Assembly (NCBI GenBank): GCA_905221605.1
Contig: CAJNDS010001112.1
Coordinates: 265,001-329,000, forward strand
Source of the DNA: Symbiodinium natans
Lineage: Eukaryota > Sar > Dinophyceae > Suessiales > Symbiodiniaceae
Direction: 5' to 3'
DNA: 64,000 nt
The position numbers were made by a program, and so were the translations under genes. A model generated the notes under the pieces. That model did not search any database. It saw only the letters and a list, made by a program, of their open reading frames with translations, and was not told the origin of the DNA. Positions 1 through 9,965 of the stretch are shown here, piece after piece; the stretch's first letter is position 1, and every line of letters starts with the position of its first letter.

Positions 1-655
1 AGACACACAGACACAGACACAGAACGACGCAGACACAGACACAGACACAGAACGACACAGACACTGACACAGACACAGACAGAGACACAGACACAGAAAC
101 AGACACAGAACGACACAGACACTGACACAGTCACAGACAGAGACAAAGACACAGACAGAGAAACAGACACAGACACAGACACAAGACACAAGACACAAGA
201 CACAGACACAGACACAGACACAGACACAGACACACACAACACACAACACACAACACACAACACACAACACACAACACACAACACACAACACACAACACAC
301 AACACACAACACACAACACCCAACACACAACACACAACACACAACACACAACACACAACACACAACACACAACACACAACACACAACACACAACACACAA
401 CACACAACACACAACACACAACACACAACACACACCACACAGCACACAGCACACAGCACACAGCACACAGCACACCACACGCGACACACGACACACGACA
501 CACGACACACGACACACGACACACAACACACAACACACAACACACAACACACAACACACACACACACACACACACTCTCACTCACTCGCTCACTCACTCA
601 CTCACTCACTCACCACTCACTAACTCACTCACTCAACAAATCAATCCAACCGGCC
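1..655. repeat. Simple-sequence satellite: AGACAC, period-7 CACACAA/CACACAG/CACACGA, then CTCA
   Basis: Four blocks follow one another. Bases 1-230 are mainly a 6-bp AGACAC pattern. Bases about 232-433 repeat CACACAA with a 7-bp period. Bases about 433-530 keep the 7-bp period but change the seventh base or register (CACACAG, then CACACGA). Bases about 560-640 are CTCA repeats. One strand is purely purine/C and the other G/T rich. The minus strand reads as an open frame rich in Val and Cys, which is only the repeat translated. Confidence 0.95.
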
Positions 656-890
656 CTCAACCTAACAGCGTTTCTTGGTTTCTAGCTTCTCACCCCAGCA
701 TTATACCGGGGAGTCAGTATGCAGCGACACTTCTCAAAGTATATTGACCTCATGGATGGCAATGCGAGGCAGGAAGACTGAAGAGCCCGCGAGCGCAGAT
801 GAGGGGCCTCAGTCTGCCAGAAGATCGGGGCACCTCGCGCGGCGGTCCATCTTCGCCTGCATGGCTGATGGCTGTGAAGTTTATCGCGGG

Positions 891-990
891 CCCCTAAACC
901 CTAAACCCTAAACCCTGAACCCTACACCCTAAACCCTAAACCCTAAACCCTGAACCCTAAACCCTGACCCCTAAACCGTAAACCCCAAAC
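891..990. repeat. Interstitial telomere-type repeats (CCCTAAA)n
   Basis: About 13 copies of CCCTAAA, some changed (CCCTGAA, CCCTACA, CCGTAAA). The array is degenerate at both edges and ends in CCCCAAAC. TTTAGGG is the usual dinoflagellate telomere unit, but this copy is internal. Confidence 0.95.
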
Positions 991-1270
991 ATGCCAGTCT
1001 TGGCTTTGGGTTTAGGCACCCATGAGGCCTGATCACGCCGCAAGGCTACCCAAGTAGCTGCGATCATGACGACAAAAGCTGCAGCGCACGTCCTGCAAGG
1101 GAGAGAGGGCTTTTTTAGAGTGGGGATTCTAGAAATCTAGACTCCTAGATGGGAAGAGAGGGGGGAAGAGATCTAGACGGAGCAGATGAGAAAGGTACAG
1201 GATGTACAGGAACAGCACACAAACACAAAAAGCAAAAAGCAACACAACAGGCTCAAAAAGTAGTTGTGGT

Positions 1271-2224
1271 TCAGTCCCGTCTCCTGGTATAGAGCCGATA
1301 GCACTCCACCCCTTGGCAACCTTCAGGCTTCCGGAAAAGAGAGCTCCAGATGGGTTCGAAGATGGCCACGGCCACATAAAGAATCCCATAAATCACACCA
1401 AGGTGTGTCGTTCCGAAGACCAAGCGCAAGGCCGGTGGGACAATCCCAAGGAGTCCACCATAGCCGAAAGAGGCCAGCGAGTTTGCGATGCGCACAGTAC
1501 CTGCATCCGGTTCAGAGGGAATGGCCAGCAGCAGTATGCCTGCCGTATACACCGTCAGGGATGCAAGAATGTATGAGTAGACGCCTCCCCACCGGTACTT
1601 CCGGGTCCAATCTAGAGGGATGCAAACTGCGAGGCGTCCAAAAGCGTTCACGATGCCAAAGACGCTGGTGAGTTCCTTGCTGCTCACATGCACCTCCGAA
1701 GCCAGGCTGCCTTCGCAGTCTAGAAAGCTGAAGCTGAAGCCGATGGCTACGCAGAAGAGGACCATCATGTACACAAAGTCCGAACTCTTCACGCAGCTCC
1801 ACAAGCTCCGTTCATCGGCATCCCCCCCATCCTCTGCCTCCGACTGATTCATCAGGTTTCGGCAGAGCCAGAAGACGACGCACATGAGCAGGCCCACCAC
1901 GTTAAAGGTAATGATGGCATAGATCAGGTACCGCATGATGGGATCACCACCGCTCTTCTTCAGAGCGTAGTAGGCTTGGGTCTGGATGGTCATTCCGAGT
2001 GACATGCACACTTGCACGCAGGCTGAGATCTGCCCAACGTACTTCACTGGGAAGACGGAAAGAGGTGCAAAGGAGCCGATGACATTGAAGAAAGTGGCTG
2101 CAAAGCCAAAGCAGATGTAGCAAAAGGACAAGCCTCCCATCGTACTGACAAATTCAGGGAAGTCCGGGGTCCAGATGAGCTGCAAGATGATCCCGAAGTC
2201 GGCTATGACAGTTCCCAACAACAT
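1271..2224 (-). CDS. MFS transporter, main exon (Nodulin-like/NFD4-type major facilitator)
   Basis: Likely a multi-pass membrane transporter; the substrate is unknown. The 317-residue frame holds about nine hydrophobic helices (for example residues 1-18, 29-55, 100-122, 147-170, 230-255 and 275-300), with a hydrophilic acidic loop at residues 124-137 separating two halves, as in MFS proteins. The stretch NAFGRLAVCIPLDW (about residues 188-201) resembles the conserved loop before a helix in this family. ATG at 2224 is probably not the true start: sequence in frame upstream and a matching upstream exon at 2343-2425 suggest that this is an internal exon opening near an AG|G at about 2238. After residue 299 (FRKPEG) the frame probably runs into an intron, so a last helix may be missing. 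Family call fairly sure, subfamily less so. Confidence 0.7.
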   Translation of the reverse strand: MLLGTVIADFGIILQLIWTPDFPEFVSTMGGLSFCYICFGFAATFFNVIGSFAPLSVFPVKYVGQISACVQVCMSLGMTIQTQAYYALKKSGGDPIMRYLIYAIITFNVVGLLMCVVFWLCRNLMNQSEAEDGGDADERSLWSCVKSSDFVYMMVLFCVAIGFSFSFLDCEGSLASEVHVSSKELTSVFGIVNAFGRLAVCIPLDWTRKYRWGGVYSYILASLTVYTAGILLLAIPSEPDAGTVRIANSLASFGYGGLLGIVPPALRLVFGTTHLGVIYGILYVAVAIFEPIWSSLFRKPEGCQGVECYRLYTRRRD

Positions 2225-2342
2225 GGTCGGGACACATCCTTGAGGGGGATGTTTCAGAGGTGTCTGTCATCAGTAGAACAACGTATAGAAGCTCAACAAA
2301 AAACCCCTTAGGGTTGGTCAAAAGCTGCCGAAGCAACGGCAC

Positions 2343-2425
2343 GGGTCCGAGCCGATCGTAGCACAAGCCTGGTATGAAGGATAGGGCGCAGGCACCAAAG
2401 TTGAGGCAGGAGTAGAGGAACTTTC
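2343..2425 (-). CDS. Probable upstream exon of the MFS transporter
   Basis: In the minus frame opening after CGCAAG|G at 2425 the reading is KFLYSCLNFGACALSFIPG followed by LCYDRLGP. This fits the end of MFS helix 1 and the family's conserved pattern (FIPGLLYDRFGP) that precedes the second helix. The downstream border is uncertain: a GT at 2342 gives the wrong phase for the next exon, and a dinoflagellate-type non-GT donor a few bases earlier would keep frame. Nothing upstream (2430-2530) was recognised as a signal or first exon. Confidence 0.5.
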
Positions 2426-2529
2426 CTTGCGCCTGGACAGGCGTGAAACCCTTTCAATTCTTGAACTCTCTCGCGTCCAGAACTCAGTGCCGCCAGCTGG
2501 GTGCGGGCAACATCCAACCAATCTCAAGC

Positions 2530-3145
2530 CCCAATTTTAAGCCCCAACCCTAAAACGGTGCTACATGCCCCCGCCGGTTGCCTACGGCGCAACTGTGCAC
2601 AGCTTGATATTGGTTATAACAAACAACGAACAGATCTCAGCCGAGCGGTAGGCCTTGTTTTCCGATGCGACAAACGGTCGATCAGCACTAGCACACTTGG
2701 AGCGCCTCACGCTTGAATCATCATGCAGCTTCTCCAACAACAATCGGATCAACTATGGCAAATATCCATCGTACATTTACTGGCCTCGTATGTCTGAACA
2801 GCTCCACATCTGCTGCGCATATAATGTAGCGTAGCGCTACTTCTCCAAGCACTCCGCCTGTCTGGCAGACAACCTCTGGACTACGTGATCCCTCGCCGTC
2901 TCGCGCTACGCATGCACATCCTACATGTGGGGCCCACCTTGTGTCAGAATCTAGCATCGCGTGCAGGACCTGCAAGCCTTGACAGCGAAGAAATAAAAAC
3001 CGCTTGCCTGGCTACAGAACAAGCTGGACGTCGTGCGGGAGTCCTACCCCATAAGCTCACATGGACTCCTACCTTCGAAAATGAATCTAAAGTAAGAGAA
3101 CTTCCGGATGCTCCGGTCGTTCCCTCGGGTGCTGCTGGCTGAGCC
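2530..3145. other. Stretch without a recognised gene
   Basis: Open frames here are short, on both strands, and resemble no family I know. No repeats or hairpins were noticed. Confidence 0.5.
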
Positions 3146-3149
3146 ATAT

Positions 3150-3310
3150 GTCAAATCGAACTCCACATCTCCTGCGCAAAAAGCTCTGATTCCGAGCTGC
3201 TTTCTTCCTTCACATCAAAATCTCAGCAGCTCCACATCTTCTGCGCGAAAAGCTCCCATTCCCACATCCTCTGTACAAAAACCTCCCATTCCGAGCTGCC
3301 TCCTTCCTGC
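3150..3310. repeat. Short direct repeats at the 3' end of the RRM array
   Basis: A unit of about 35-50 bp with core CTCCACATC-TCTGCGC-AAAAGCTC-ATTCC recurs at about 3158, 3230 and 3260. On the minus strand it encodes the repeated tail of the last RRM copy (WEVFVQRMW then WELFAQKMW). Confidence 0.7.
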
Positions 3311-3615
3311 ACAGCACAATGAGGCACTTGAACATCAAGTGCTGGCGCCTCACCATCGGGCGGAGGAGCATACATCTGCGGCCGCGACACAATGATGGGC
3401 CTGCCATGCAGCTCGAAGCCATCCATACACAACGCCGTGCTTGCGATCACGTCGTCCACGAACTCCACAAAGGCAAACTTTCCCTGCCCCCGGAAAGGAA
3501 AGTTCACTGACAGAGTGACATCCGAAATGCCTGGGTACTTCTCCAGGAAGCTCGGCTGTGCGAAGAAAAAACTGTTGAAGGCTTGCCACAGCATTGGCAC
3601 ATCCACCTGCAAGGG
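3223..3615 (-). CDS. RRM RNA-binding exon, copy A (3'-most)
   Basis: Encodes most of one RNA recognition motif. From the start it reads PLQVDVPMLWQAFNSFFFAQ, then the RNP1-like GKFAFVEF, then DDVIASTALCMDGFELHGRP and a proline-rich linker. The RNP2 strand (CYVGNL) sits in the preceding exon. Spacing from GNL through PLQV to the following helix matches U2AF large-subunit-type RRMs. After the linker the frame ends in a short Trp-rich repeated tail and stops at 3223. The likely role is RNA binding in splicing or mRNA handling. I could not find a junction that joins CYVGNL to PLQVDV with perfect GT-AG borders and intact frame; a GT donor with acceptor CTTGCAG|G keeps frame but drops three residues. 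Confidence 0.65.
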   Translation of the reverse strand, partial: PLQVDVPMLWQAFNSFFFAQPSFLEKYPGISDVTLSVNFPFRGQGKFAFVEFVDDVIASTALCMDGFELHGRPIIVSRPQMYAPPPDGEAPALDVQVPHCAVQEGGSSEWEVFVQRMWEWELFAQKMWSC

Positions 3616-4262
3616 CATTCTAAGACAACACGAGTTTGTGCATGATACTACAGTTGACGAAAGCCACTCTGCTTGCATGGGCCTGGTTCTGCACAAGGTT
3701 ACCGACATAGCACGTCCGCGCTGATGTTTGCGGACGAGGAGGTTGAACGGCAAGCGCTGGCGCCTCACCATCGGGCGGAGGGGTATACATCTGCGGCCGC
3801 CCCACCATCATAGGCCTGCCACGCAGCTCGAAACCATTCATACACAACGCCGTGCTGGCGATCACGTCGTCCACAAACTCCACAAAGGCAAACTTGCCCT
3901 GGCCCCGGCAAGGGAAGTTCACTGACAGAGTGACATCCCAAATCCCTGGGTACCTCTCCAGGAAGCTCGGCTGTGCGAAGAAAAAACTGTTGAAGGCTTG
4001 CCGCAGCATTGGCACATCCACCTGCAAGGGCGTTCTAAGACAACACGAGTTTGTGCATGATACTACAGTTGACGAAAGCCGCTCTGCTTGCATGGGCCTG
4101 GTTCTGCACAAGGTTACCGACATAGCACGTCCGCGCTAACGTTGGCGGCCGAGGAGGTTGAACGGCAAGCGCTGGCGCCTCACCCTGAATCGGAGGGGTA
4201 TACATCTGCAGCCGCCCAGCCATCATGGGCCTGCACGCAGCTCGAAACCATTCATGCACAAC
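3310..4262. repeat. 415-bp tandem duplication of intron plus RRM exon
   Basis: Matching landmarks recur 415 bp apart: CTGCAAGGG at 3607 and 4022; AAGGTTACC at 3695 and 4110; the change CTGATG/CTAACG at 3721 and 4136. Two full units and one partial unit are present. Intron sequence is as well conserved between copies as exon sequence, so the duplication is recent or homogenised. Confidence 0.85.
3695..4030 (-). CDS. RRM RNA-binding exon, copy B
   Basis: A near copy of the RRM exon at 3223-3615, displaced by exactly 415 bp. It reads PLQVDVPMLRQAFNSFFFAQ, GKFAFVEF, DDVIASTALCMNGFELRGRP, then a linker PPRPQTSARTCYVGNL. The last residues are RNP2 of the next RRM, so spliced exons would give tandem RRMs with linkers of about 25 residues. 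Differences from copy A are scattered and mostly conservative (MVGRP against IVSRP), which suggests selection on the protein. Confidence 0.65.
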
Positions 4263-4270
4263 TAGAGTCT
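4110..4270 (-). CDS. RRM exon copy C, 5'-truncated
   Basis: Matches only the C-terminal third of the other copies: RGRP-like RPMMAGRLQMYTPP, a linker PPRPPTLARTCYVGNL, and the intron start. Similarity to copies A and B stops near 4262, where sequence of another kind begins. It may be the old breakpoint of the duplication, or a decayed exon. Confidence 0.5.
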
Positions 4271-4304
4271 TGACCCTACCATCCAGCATGCTCCAACAAC
4301 AACA

Positions 4305-5340
4305 TGGCTGAAGCCCAGACTGCCTTTCGTCCGGATCGCTCTGCACGCCGCGATGACGTCGTCTTTTGGTGGGTCTCTTCGCCGGGCTCCTTGAAACTGA
4401 CCGCCGTGAAGGGGACAGCGTGCACCTGCCCCACCGCTCAGCTCAAACCCAAGATCGTAGGACACGTTCGTCGCATGCTATGCCATACTTAGCCGCCCCT
4501 CTTTGAGTCCCTGCGGACGATGTTGACTGCCTCAGGACTGCTACCTGCTTACAGCGCTCAATGTTCTTGCTAGTGATTTATTCCTGGCCGACGATGAGAC
4601 TTGGAAACAGTGTGTATCAGGGATTCGATGCGCAACACCCAACATGGACACATTTTCACGTTTTTTGGTGATTTTGGTGGGTCCCTTCGGCGGGGTCCTT
4701 GAAACTGAGCGCCACGAAGGGGACAGCGTGCACCTGCCCCACCGCTCAACTGACGTGCAGGGTGATAGGACACGTTCGTCGCAGGCTGTGCCATACTTAG
4801 CCCGCTCCCTAAAGTTCCTGCGAACGATGTTGACACAGCATGCCAGTGCCTCACTAGCTACAGCGCTCAAGTGTTCTTGCTAGTGATATATATATATATA
4901 TATCCTGGCTCACGATGTGGCTGAAGGACTTACCATGGACTTACCAACACTGAGTATCCGGCACTCGATCCGCAACACAGAAACTTTGTCAGAGAAAGCT
5001 TGGAAGCCCAGACGGCCTTTCGTCCCGATCGCTCCGCGCGCCGCGACGACGTCGTCTTGTGGTGGGTCTCTTCGACGGGGTCCTTGAAACTGACCGCCGT
5101 GAAGGGGACGACGTGCACCTACCGCTCAGCTTGCAACTATGCCATAGTTCGCCAGCTCCCTGAGGTGACACTTCTTTAGGGTTTAGGGTTTCTGTCCAGC
5201 AAGGACACTTTGTCACGCACAGCTTGGAAGCCTAGAGGACCTCTCGCCCCGATCGCTCCGCAGGCCGCGAGGTTGCCATCTCTTTCGCAGCTGCGTGCTT
5301 GAAGCTGATCGTGGCCGCAGAGGCGGCGAGCACCTGACCA
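4305..5340. repeat. Second tandem repeat family, decayed, RRM-like reading on the minus strand
   Basis: A segment of about 130 bp recurs at about 4310-4445, 4665-4760, 5005-5135 and, more decayed, 5220-5340. The landmark GTGGGT(C/T)(C/T)(C/T)TTCG lies at 4369, 4677 and 5062 (spacings 308 and 385). A second segment (GACACGTTCGTCGCA...) recurs at 4461 and 4769. On the minus strand each copy reads like an RRM beta3-alpha2 piece (VPFTAVSFKDP; VPFVALSFKDP; in another frame DDVIAACRAI), but frames break. I read it as exon relics of an RNA-binding gene; the family is uncertain. Confidence 0.5.
5175..5191. repeat. Short telomere-type block
   Basis: Two and a half copies of TTTAGGG (plus-strand orientation), inserted between the third and fourth copies of the decayed tandem repeat. 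Confidence 0.8.
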
Positions 5341-5344
5341 GCTG

Positions 5345-7700
5345 TACATAGCTGTACTGTGTAATCCCTATAAGAATGTGCCCGACAATTGAATGGTTGC
5401 ATTCCGTTGCGGAACCCATTGCTTGTCTCGTGGGACTCTACAGCTGGTTGCTCACAACTCCTGCGAGCGTGATGCTCAATGCATCCCCCATGGTCATTGA
5501 TATTTTGAACTTGCGCTCACGACACGAGGCCCAAGATTTCAGTTTTGCTGCTCCCAAGGCCTCACCACAACAAGTGCGAAAGGAAAACCAGCAATGACCA
5601 ACGGCAATCTTCAAACATCGGCCATCAATCCTCCGCAACCGCAATTACCCTCCACGACCCAGCATTGCTAGTCAGCATGTCGCCCGTGGAACGCCTGGTT
5701 GGCCCTGAAGGTTGTGAGTCTGACGCCGGGCCTGCTACAACAAACATGAACATGCACCGTGAGCTACATAGACTCCTTGCTGACAGTTGCCATGTGCCCG
5801 TGCTCTAACGACGTTCGGAGCACTGGGCAAAAGGGTCGGCTAAAGAACCTAGTCTGTTCCTAAAGTCTGAAAAGGGCTTGCCAGGGCCCAAACAACTGAA
5901 TGCCAACGCGAGTGCTGCAGCGCATCGTTCGCGACTCCTGGCATGAATCCCACGTCTGCGATGCTCAAGGAGCGTGGCCCCAGTCAGATCGGCTCTGAAA
6001 TCAACGGCAGAAACCCCGGACGCACATCCCGTATCATTACTTTGATTATTATGAGTATTATTACTACTATTTTATTAGTATTGTCATTTTTTTGCTTATA
6101 AACAACCTTGCTTGCCTTCCGGAGCTGGACGATCGGCCTCCGCTCGGAGCACATTTGTTTAAAACACACTAGGATTTGCGACAGGTGTTCACAAGGAGCC
6201 CTGCCCCCCCCCCCCCCCCCACCGGTCAACAACTCTCTCACTCTCGGAAGACGCCATCTGAAACTTGACAACTGCAGCATGCAACATGCTACAAAGTTCT
6301 GCTGACATTGGCGCGGGCACCAAAGGAATCTATAGGCCTGTCGCTGGGCCACGTTGCCATCTGGGGTCCAGACCCCTGCATCGCTGGCCCATTGTGACCG
6401 GGCAAGGCGTGGCAATGGGCACGGCCACAGCCAGAGGACTTTTCTAAGTGAGCTCAGGGCTTCTATGACTTCAAAGAAGGGACTTTATGCGCGATGTCTG
6501 GTGCCAAGCAGTCCTGCTGGACGAATAGATGTCAGATGTCATGATGTCATGCCATGCTATCGAAGATGTGAGTACAGTCACATCTTGCAAGAGCTGAGCC
6601 AAGAAAGCGTCAGCACATGACGCATTGAACTGACAGGTGTGGGATCGGAGGAGATGGTGTTTTAAAGAGTTGAAGAGGCGGCACTACGGCAGCATCAGCT
6701 CATGAGCACATAGGAGAGCTCCAAGGAACGCGTTTTTGGAGAGGGGAGGGTGGGGCAACACGATAGCTTTGATGGCAGGATTTCCAGCTGCGTTCAGGAT
6801 CGGGCAGAGCCTTTTTGGCCGAGATGTAAAGTAGAAAAGCAAGTTGGGGCTCCTACGTTCGCTTTGCGAAACAGCGTTAGCGACAACGCCTAACTACGCA
6901 TCTCCTTCCACAAACGATGCACCGGAAACCAACTACCAATTCGCTACTTCAGCGGCAAAACACAACTTGAAAGCTCGCAAACAGGAGCATAATTCGTGGC
7001 ACGATGCAGAAACACCGCACCTCCGTCAGCCCATAATAGTCGTTGAAGTCGCTTACCGACACCCCATTGGTCAAAACCAGGCCATACCTGGCACAGATTG
7101 TTGCCAGAGTTGAGGCTGCTCTTCAGGGTTTAGGGTTTAGGGTTTACACCCATGGCATCATTCAATAGTCCAAGGGGCTGAATGACGCCCAAAAGGCACG
7201 ATGCCAAAAGCAGCAGCCGTCGAAACGTGTAAGCTGGCAAACCCAATGCGCTGCTGAGGCTCATGTTCTGGGTGATGAAAGACCTGGCAAGGTTGCATTG
7301 GCAATCTCTTTGATCCTAGTCATGCCTGAGGGGCTGCTTGATATATGTCCAGCCGAGCATCGAAATTGCCAAGCTCTCTTGAACCATGGCTCTCGCAGCC
7401 ACGAGCTTCAGATGACGACGGCGAGCGACTTGCAGTTTGCGAGATTCTGTTTGCTGCTGCTGCTGCTCTGGATTGCAAAAGCATCGCCTTCACAAGTTGA
7501 GGGGCTCTGCAAAACTTAAGTGTTCCCAAAGCCAGACCTTCACATGCGCATGCCTTTCTAGGACAGCTACTCTAGGCCCGTGCCTTTCTAGAAACAACTA
7601 CTCTAGGCCTCTATGTTGCAACTCAGCCATCCGCAAGTCGCTTGAACCAACTACCACGGAAGACAGAAAGGAAAGCAGCAAGGCCAGGTCTACTCATGCA
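5345..7700. other. Gene-poor stretch
   Basis: No family was recognised. It contains an AT-rich run of TTATTA/TATTA type (about 6030-6100), a run of 17 C at 6204-6220, and a telomere-type block at 7125-7148 (TTTAGGG, three copies). Open frames are short and show no domain. Confidence 0.5.
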
Positions 7701-7714
7701 CGTGATATCTATAT

Positions 7715-7811
7715 ATGAGGGCCCCTTAAAGGGAGCACGTTTATAGCTTTTATAGCTGTATAACCTCCAAGGAAAACCCCTTTTAAAGGAACCTCCGCAA
7801 GGGACCCTCAT
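7715..7811. mobile_element. Short terminal-inverted-repeat element
   Basis: The ends are inverted: ATGAGGGCCCCTT at the left and AAGGGACCCTCAT at the right. The interior holds CCTTAAAGG and CCTTTTAAAGG palindromes. It is 97 bp long and has no coding capacity. No target duplication longer than 2 bp is evident. Its interior resembles that of the 36,347-36,458 element. Confidence 0.5.
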
Positions 7812-8549
7812 CAACAAAACGACGTGTTCGCCCTTCTTCCCAAAGACACAGAATGCTGGTTCCAACCGAGGACAGGACAGCCCAGCGTGCTGGTCCCAAA
7901 GCGGCCACCCAGCATTTCAACGCCTCACCGTGTTCTCACATGAGCTCAATACCCCCTCGACTAGGGAAGATGCTTATGAACTAGGACTATGAACCAAGTC
8001 GTCTCTTCGGAGTGCCTGCTGAACATGAGATGGGTGATGGTTCAGAGTGTAAGGGGAATGGCCCTGTTGCCCATGTCTTGTTGTACGATATAGCAGGGCT
8101 CCTCACCGTCAACAGATTAGAATTCAGAGTGCAGCAGCTGCAGCCCTTTGAATAGCTTTGGCGCGCTGCCTGGCGGAGCCACGAAATCCCACGTCCTGCA
8201 TTGCGCTTTTCGTTGAATCGGTAGGGCTCACAGGGCTCACAGGGCTCAGTATGGATATGGAATTTGGGCCGCCGAAGTCTCAGGGAGTGAGGGCATCCGC
8301 GTCTTCCATTGCGAGTTTGGGTTTGAGGGCTTTCGACTCAACCCGGTGGGGAAACGTGTGCTACACTGATGCTTGGAGCTGAGGATGAGTGGCAACTCGG
8401 GATGTTGCTGTGGCACTTGCTAACGCAAAGAGGCTGAAACTCGGAACCCTGCACCGAATGCGCCTGCCATGATCGCCTTCAGCCCGCGTCGCAGTTTGCG
8501 CCATTCACACCTGCTGGGGAATGAGATGATGCGACATACTTAACCTCCT

Positions 8550-8740
8550 ACCAGGTCCAACCTATCCTCCAGACTTGCAGAGAGCGCGCCATGCTCCCCC
8601 AAAGTTTTGAAGTCAGTCAACCGAAGCTTAATGAAGCCCAAGCCAAAGCGCAGCTTGCGAAGCCCGTACTGCCACGTTCGAAGCGTGCGCTCCGAGACAA
8701 GCCTCTCAGTCCGGCAGTAGGCTTGCGGGGCAACAGGAAC
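8550..8740 (-). CDS. Candidate exon, unknown
   Basis: The minus frame reads RLVSERTLRTWQYGLRKL and continues basic and amphipathic (KLRLTDFKTLGEHGALSASL). A Trp in a basic helix is reminiscent of Sfi1-type repeats, but one motif is not enough. The opposite strand is also open. Borders are not determined. Confidence 0.25.
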
Positions 8741-8930
8741 GGACAAACTCAACTCCCCTTTGCTCAAAGTGCCGCAGTGCTGCAGTAGGTTGGGGCATTG
8801 TGATGCACTGTGAATTTGATGGGTTTGGGAGCTCTGGTTTGTAAACCGTCATGGGATCGAGGGCTGTGGGTTTGGGTTGAAGCAGCCCGTAAATCACGTG
8901 AGGTGGGCAAGTTCCAAACGAAACCTCAAA

Positions 8931-9200
8931 TCATAAACTGCAACCTTTGCAGGAACATACGAGGCCCCGAAAGACGAGCGATGGCCCTGTGGCTGCCAAA
9001 TCCCGCAAACCTTTGAAGATGTCAAGAATGCATTGGGTATCACGAACACAAGAATTGACAGCGAACGTGGCGCTCCATGAGCTTTGGAGCAAGTCGAGCT
9101 GCGTCTGCGAAGCCCACTGAAGCGACTTGTTCTTGCGAGCCTCTTGTCGGGAGGCATTGGCAGAATACACCGTCATGCTTGGACTTGGGCGGACTTTTGG
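8931..9200 (-). CDS. Candidate exon, helical, unknown
   Basis: The minus frame reads SLQWASQTQLDLLQSSWSAT then CVRDTQCILDIFKGLRDLAA, a helical pattern with no recognised family. The open frame runs on to 9578, but its first 40 residues are translated ATACGTAC microsatellite and are unlikely to be coding. Confidence 0.3.
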   Translation of the reverse strand, partial: PKVRPSPSMTVYSANASRQEARKNKSLQWASQTQLDLLQSSWSATFAVNSCVRDTQCILDIFKGLRDLAATGPSLVFRGLVCSCKGCSL

Positions 9201-9465
9201 CAAACACCCACTAAGCCACCAGGCCTGCGCCAACCACGATGTGAAAGCGCCAGCGGCGCATTTGGAGGAGGCCTGCTCAGACCCCGGCCCAAACCCCCAC
9301 GGCTCCAAAAAGCAAAACGCACTTTGCTGCCAAAATCCCAAATCCGAAGCACCAGGAAGAAGCAAGTAGTCAGCTGAGTTGCAAAGAATGCCCGACCTCA
9401 GTACCAGATGAGTCTGCTGATCTGATATTGCGCTGCTATGCGGAAACTTCCCCGAAACACAATCA

Positions 9466-9600
9466 AATCCATACGTACATACGTACATACGTACATACAT
9501 GCATACATATACATTTATACATATATATATATGTATATGTATAGATACATACATTTTATATAATATATACCAACACATATATGTATAGACAGGTTATGCC
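9466..9600. repeat. ATAC/GTAC and AT microsatellite
   Basis: CATACGTA units give way to ATATAC and ATATATAT steps. A similar tract lies at 28,558-28,640. Confidence 0.9.
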
Positions 9601-9619
9601 CCCCTCTGAATTTTCGTTA

Positions 9620-9705
9620 GGTTGGCTAAATCCATTAACCTATTAACCCACTAACCCATTAACCTGTTCACCCATGAACCCACTAACCCCTTAACCCAAT
9701 CATTT
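9620..9705. repeat. Degenerate ~10-bp repeat, (C)ATTAACC(Y)
   Basis: Eight or so imperfect units of the kind CATTAACCTA, CACTAACC, CCTTAACC. The core TTAACCC differs from the telomere unit CCCTAAA by one base order, so a decayed telomere-type origin is possible but not shown. Confidence 0.6.
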
Positions 9706-9779
9706 TGGCCGCATGGATGGCTTAACCCGAATTGCTGTACCGGTGACGCCGCACACGTGGCAAAGCCGCATTGTCCCCT

Positions 9780-9965
9780 CACGCTGATTTACGGCGTAAA
9801 GCCGAATTAGCATGTGATGCCGAATTGTGAAGCCGAATTACCCCTTGACGTCAAATTGTGAAGCCGAATTGCCCCCTGATGCCGAATTGTGAAGCCGAAT
9901 CACCCCATAACTCCAAAGTGTGAAGAAGGCCGGATTCCTCCCTGATGCTGAATTAGTTCTCTGAT
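9780..9965. repeat. GCCGAATT minisatellite
   Basis: Units of about 24 bp built from TGATGCCGAATT and GTGAAGCCGAATT alternate six to eight times with decay at both ends. Confidence 0.8.

Noticed and set aside
131-571. 146-residue minus frame rich in Val, Cys and Leu
   Set aside because: It is only the translation of the CACACAA satellite.
9466-9578. N-terminal part of a 215-residue minus frame (Tyr/Ile/Val-rich)
   Set aside because: Translation of the ATACGTAC microsatellite; only the downstream part (below 9,200) looks coding.
9620-9705. TTAACC repeats as a CRISPR-like array
   Set aside because: Units are about 10 bp without unique spacers; a simple degenerate repeat.
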